Origin: JAIOPA01 sp036522895
GTDB taxonomy: Bacteria > Eisenbacteria > RBG-16-71-46
Direction of reading: 5' to 3'
Assembly (NCBI GenBank): GCA_036522895.1
Contig: DATDEX010000009.1
Span: 1-5,631 of the forward strand
Length of the DNA stretch: 5,631 nt
A program made the position numbers and the translations under genes. Below are positions 4,601 through 5,631 of this stretch, one piece after another. Numbering within the stretch: position 1 is the stretch's first letter; every line of letters starts with the position of its first letter. Below the pieces are notes generated by a model. The model saw nothing but the letters and a program-made list of their open reading frames with translations. It was not told where the DNA came from and searched no databases.

Positions 4601-5631
4601 ATGAAGCCCTTCCCGAATGCCCGCATCAAGTGGCCGTACGCGACGCACCTCGTGAATCCCGCACGGGTCAAGGGCCTGCTTCCCATGGTGGACGGGCATG
4701 ACCCGGGCGCGCTGGTGCTCGCCCGGGTGATCACGCTCGGCAAGCACCGGGATCTCGAGGCGCACGACGGCCGCAGGATCACGCTCTATGTGGGCGACGT
4801 GTTCATCGGCGTGCTCGGGGACCGCTACGCCACCGACCAATTCGAGGGCGTCGGGCGCGTGCAGGGCCCGCTCGGCCACATCATCGGGATCGGCGGCGTG
4901 CTGGGCGAGGTCGTGAGCATGAACAACAAGATGGTGGCTCCGACCGTCATCGAGTACCTGGGACGCCTGGCCGATGGCGAGGGTCAGCCGCTCTGCATGT
5001 CCCAGTTCCAGTCGCTGCCGGCGCAGCCGCTCACCCAGCGCGGCGCCACGACGATCCTCTCGCTCGGCGCGTCCATGAACGCGGGCAAGACGACGACCGC
5101 GGCGCAGATGATCCGCAGCCTCACCGTGGCCGGCCATCGCGTCGCCGCGGGCAAGCTCACCGGCACGGCCTGCCTCAAGGATCCCAACATCCTCTACGAC
5201 GCCGGCGCCGTCGCCGTGCTCGACTTCACGGCCGCCGGCTGGCCGTCGACCGCGAACCTGTCCATGGAGCAGTTGCTGTCGATCGCCGGCCGGATCCGCG
5301 CCGCGCTCCAGGCGCACGATCCCGAGTTCGTGATCCTCGAGATCGCGGACGGCATCCTGCAGCGCGAGACCGCCATGCTGCTCGCGAACGATTCGTTCCG
5401 CGCGTCCGTGGACGGCGTGACGTTCGCCGGGCCGGACGCGCTGTCGTGCGACGCCGGCGTGCGCCGGCTGCGCGAGCTCGGCTACTCGCTGCTCGCCACC
5501 GCGGGCATCGTCGCGAACGGCCCGCTCGGAATCGCCGAGGTCGAGTCCGCCTGCGGCGTGCGCTGCCTGCCGGGGGAGACGATCCTCGCGGGCGGCATGG
5601 TGTCCCTGCTCCGCACGCTGCGGGGGCGGAC
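4601..5631 (+). CDS. P-loop NTPase of BioD/CobQ/MobB-like layout, C-terminus beyond the window
   Basis: 343 codons are visible and the frame is still open at the edge. It begins MKPFPNARIKWPYATH. Residues about 35-115 look beta-rich (ALVLARVITLGK, ITLYVGDVFIGVLGDRYATDQF, a glycine-rich GHIIGIGGVLGEVV), followed by a linker. The C-terminal part is a nucleotide-binding domain: Walker A ASMNAGKT (157-164, Lys163), then KLTGTAC (185-191), LDFTAAG (207-213), and a Walker B-like strand VILEIADG (244-251, with Glu247 and Asp250) continuing into ILQRET (252-257). A P-loop, a K-x-T-G motif about 22 residues later and an acidic strand of this kind recall dethiobiotin synthetase, CobQ-type ligases, MobB and DUF1611 proteins, so ATP- or GTP-dependent activation of a small substrate is plausible. 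I cannot name a substrate or pathway. No signal peptide or membrane segment is seen, so it is probably cytoplasmic. The 354-bp gap suggests its own promoter. P-loop assignment is firm, subfamily is not. Confidence 0.85.
   Translation, partial: MKPFPNARIKWPYATHLVNPARVKGLLPMVDGHDPGALVLARVITLGKHRDLEAHDGRRITLYVGDVFIGVLGDRYATDQFEGVGRVQGPLGHIIGIGGVLGEVVSMNNKMVAPTVIEYLGRLADGEGQPLCMSQFQSLPAQPLTQRGATTILSLGASMNAGKTTTAAQMIRSLTVAGHRVAAGKLTGTACLKDPNILYDAGAVAVLDFTAAGWPSTANLSMEQLLSIAGRIRAALQAHDPEFVILEIADGILQRETAMLLANDSFRASVDGVTFAGPDALSCDAGVRRLRELGYSLLATAGIVANGPLGIAEVESACGVRCLPGETILAGGMVSLLRTLRGR

Noticed and set aside
4349..5317. A minus-strand reading frame of 322 codons opposite the P-loop gene
   Set aside because: It is antisense to a frame that carries clear Walker motifs; its own translation has no recognisable domain.

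Overview
The window comes from a very GC-rich bacterial chromosome (about 70% G+C judged by eye; third codon positions are almost all G or C). A bacterial-type glutaminyl-tRNA synthetase, a secreted S9-family peptidase and strong GC bias fit groups such as Gemmatimonadota, Candidatus Eisenbacteria, Myxococcota or similar soil and sediment lineages. The sequence alone does not settle the phylum. No mobile element, CRISPR array, tRNA or rRNA is visible.

Layout: (1) Bases 1-58 may hold the first 19 codons of a proline-rich protein on the minus strand, just downstream of glnS; this is weak. (2) 79-1908, minus strand: glnS, intact, with an 18-bp tandem duplication across its start codon and an insert of about 34 residues near the start of the acceptor-binding region. 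(3) 1909-2185: a divergent control region of 277 bp with candidate promoters for both flanking genes, a perfect 11-bp inverted repeat and a GC hairpin in the 5' leader of the next gene. (4) 2186-4246, plus strand: an exported S9 prolyl-oligopeptidase-type enzyme with signal peptide, beta-propeller and complete catalytic triad. (5) 4247-4600: 354 bp without a convincing gene, holding hairpins just after the peptidase and a second cluster of small repeats and a hairpin just before the next gene. (6) 4601 to the window end, plus strand: a P-loop NTPase of uncertain family, still open at the edge.

The three main genes do not form an obvious pathway. glnS is divergent from the peptidase, and the 354-bp gap with terminator-like hairpins suggests the P-loop gene is transcribed separately. 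The most interesting item is the P-loop protein: its layout (P-loop, a K-x-T-G motif 22 residues later, then an I-L-E-I-A-D-G strand) resembles BioD/CobQ/MobB-type enzymes, but I cannot assign a reaction. I see no clear evidence of a new multi-gene system.
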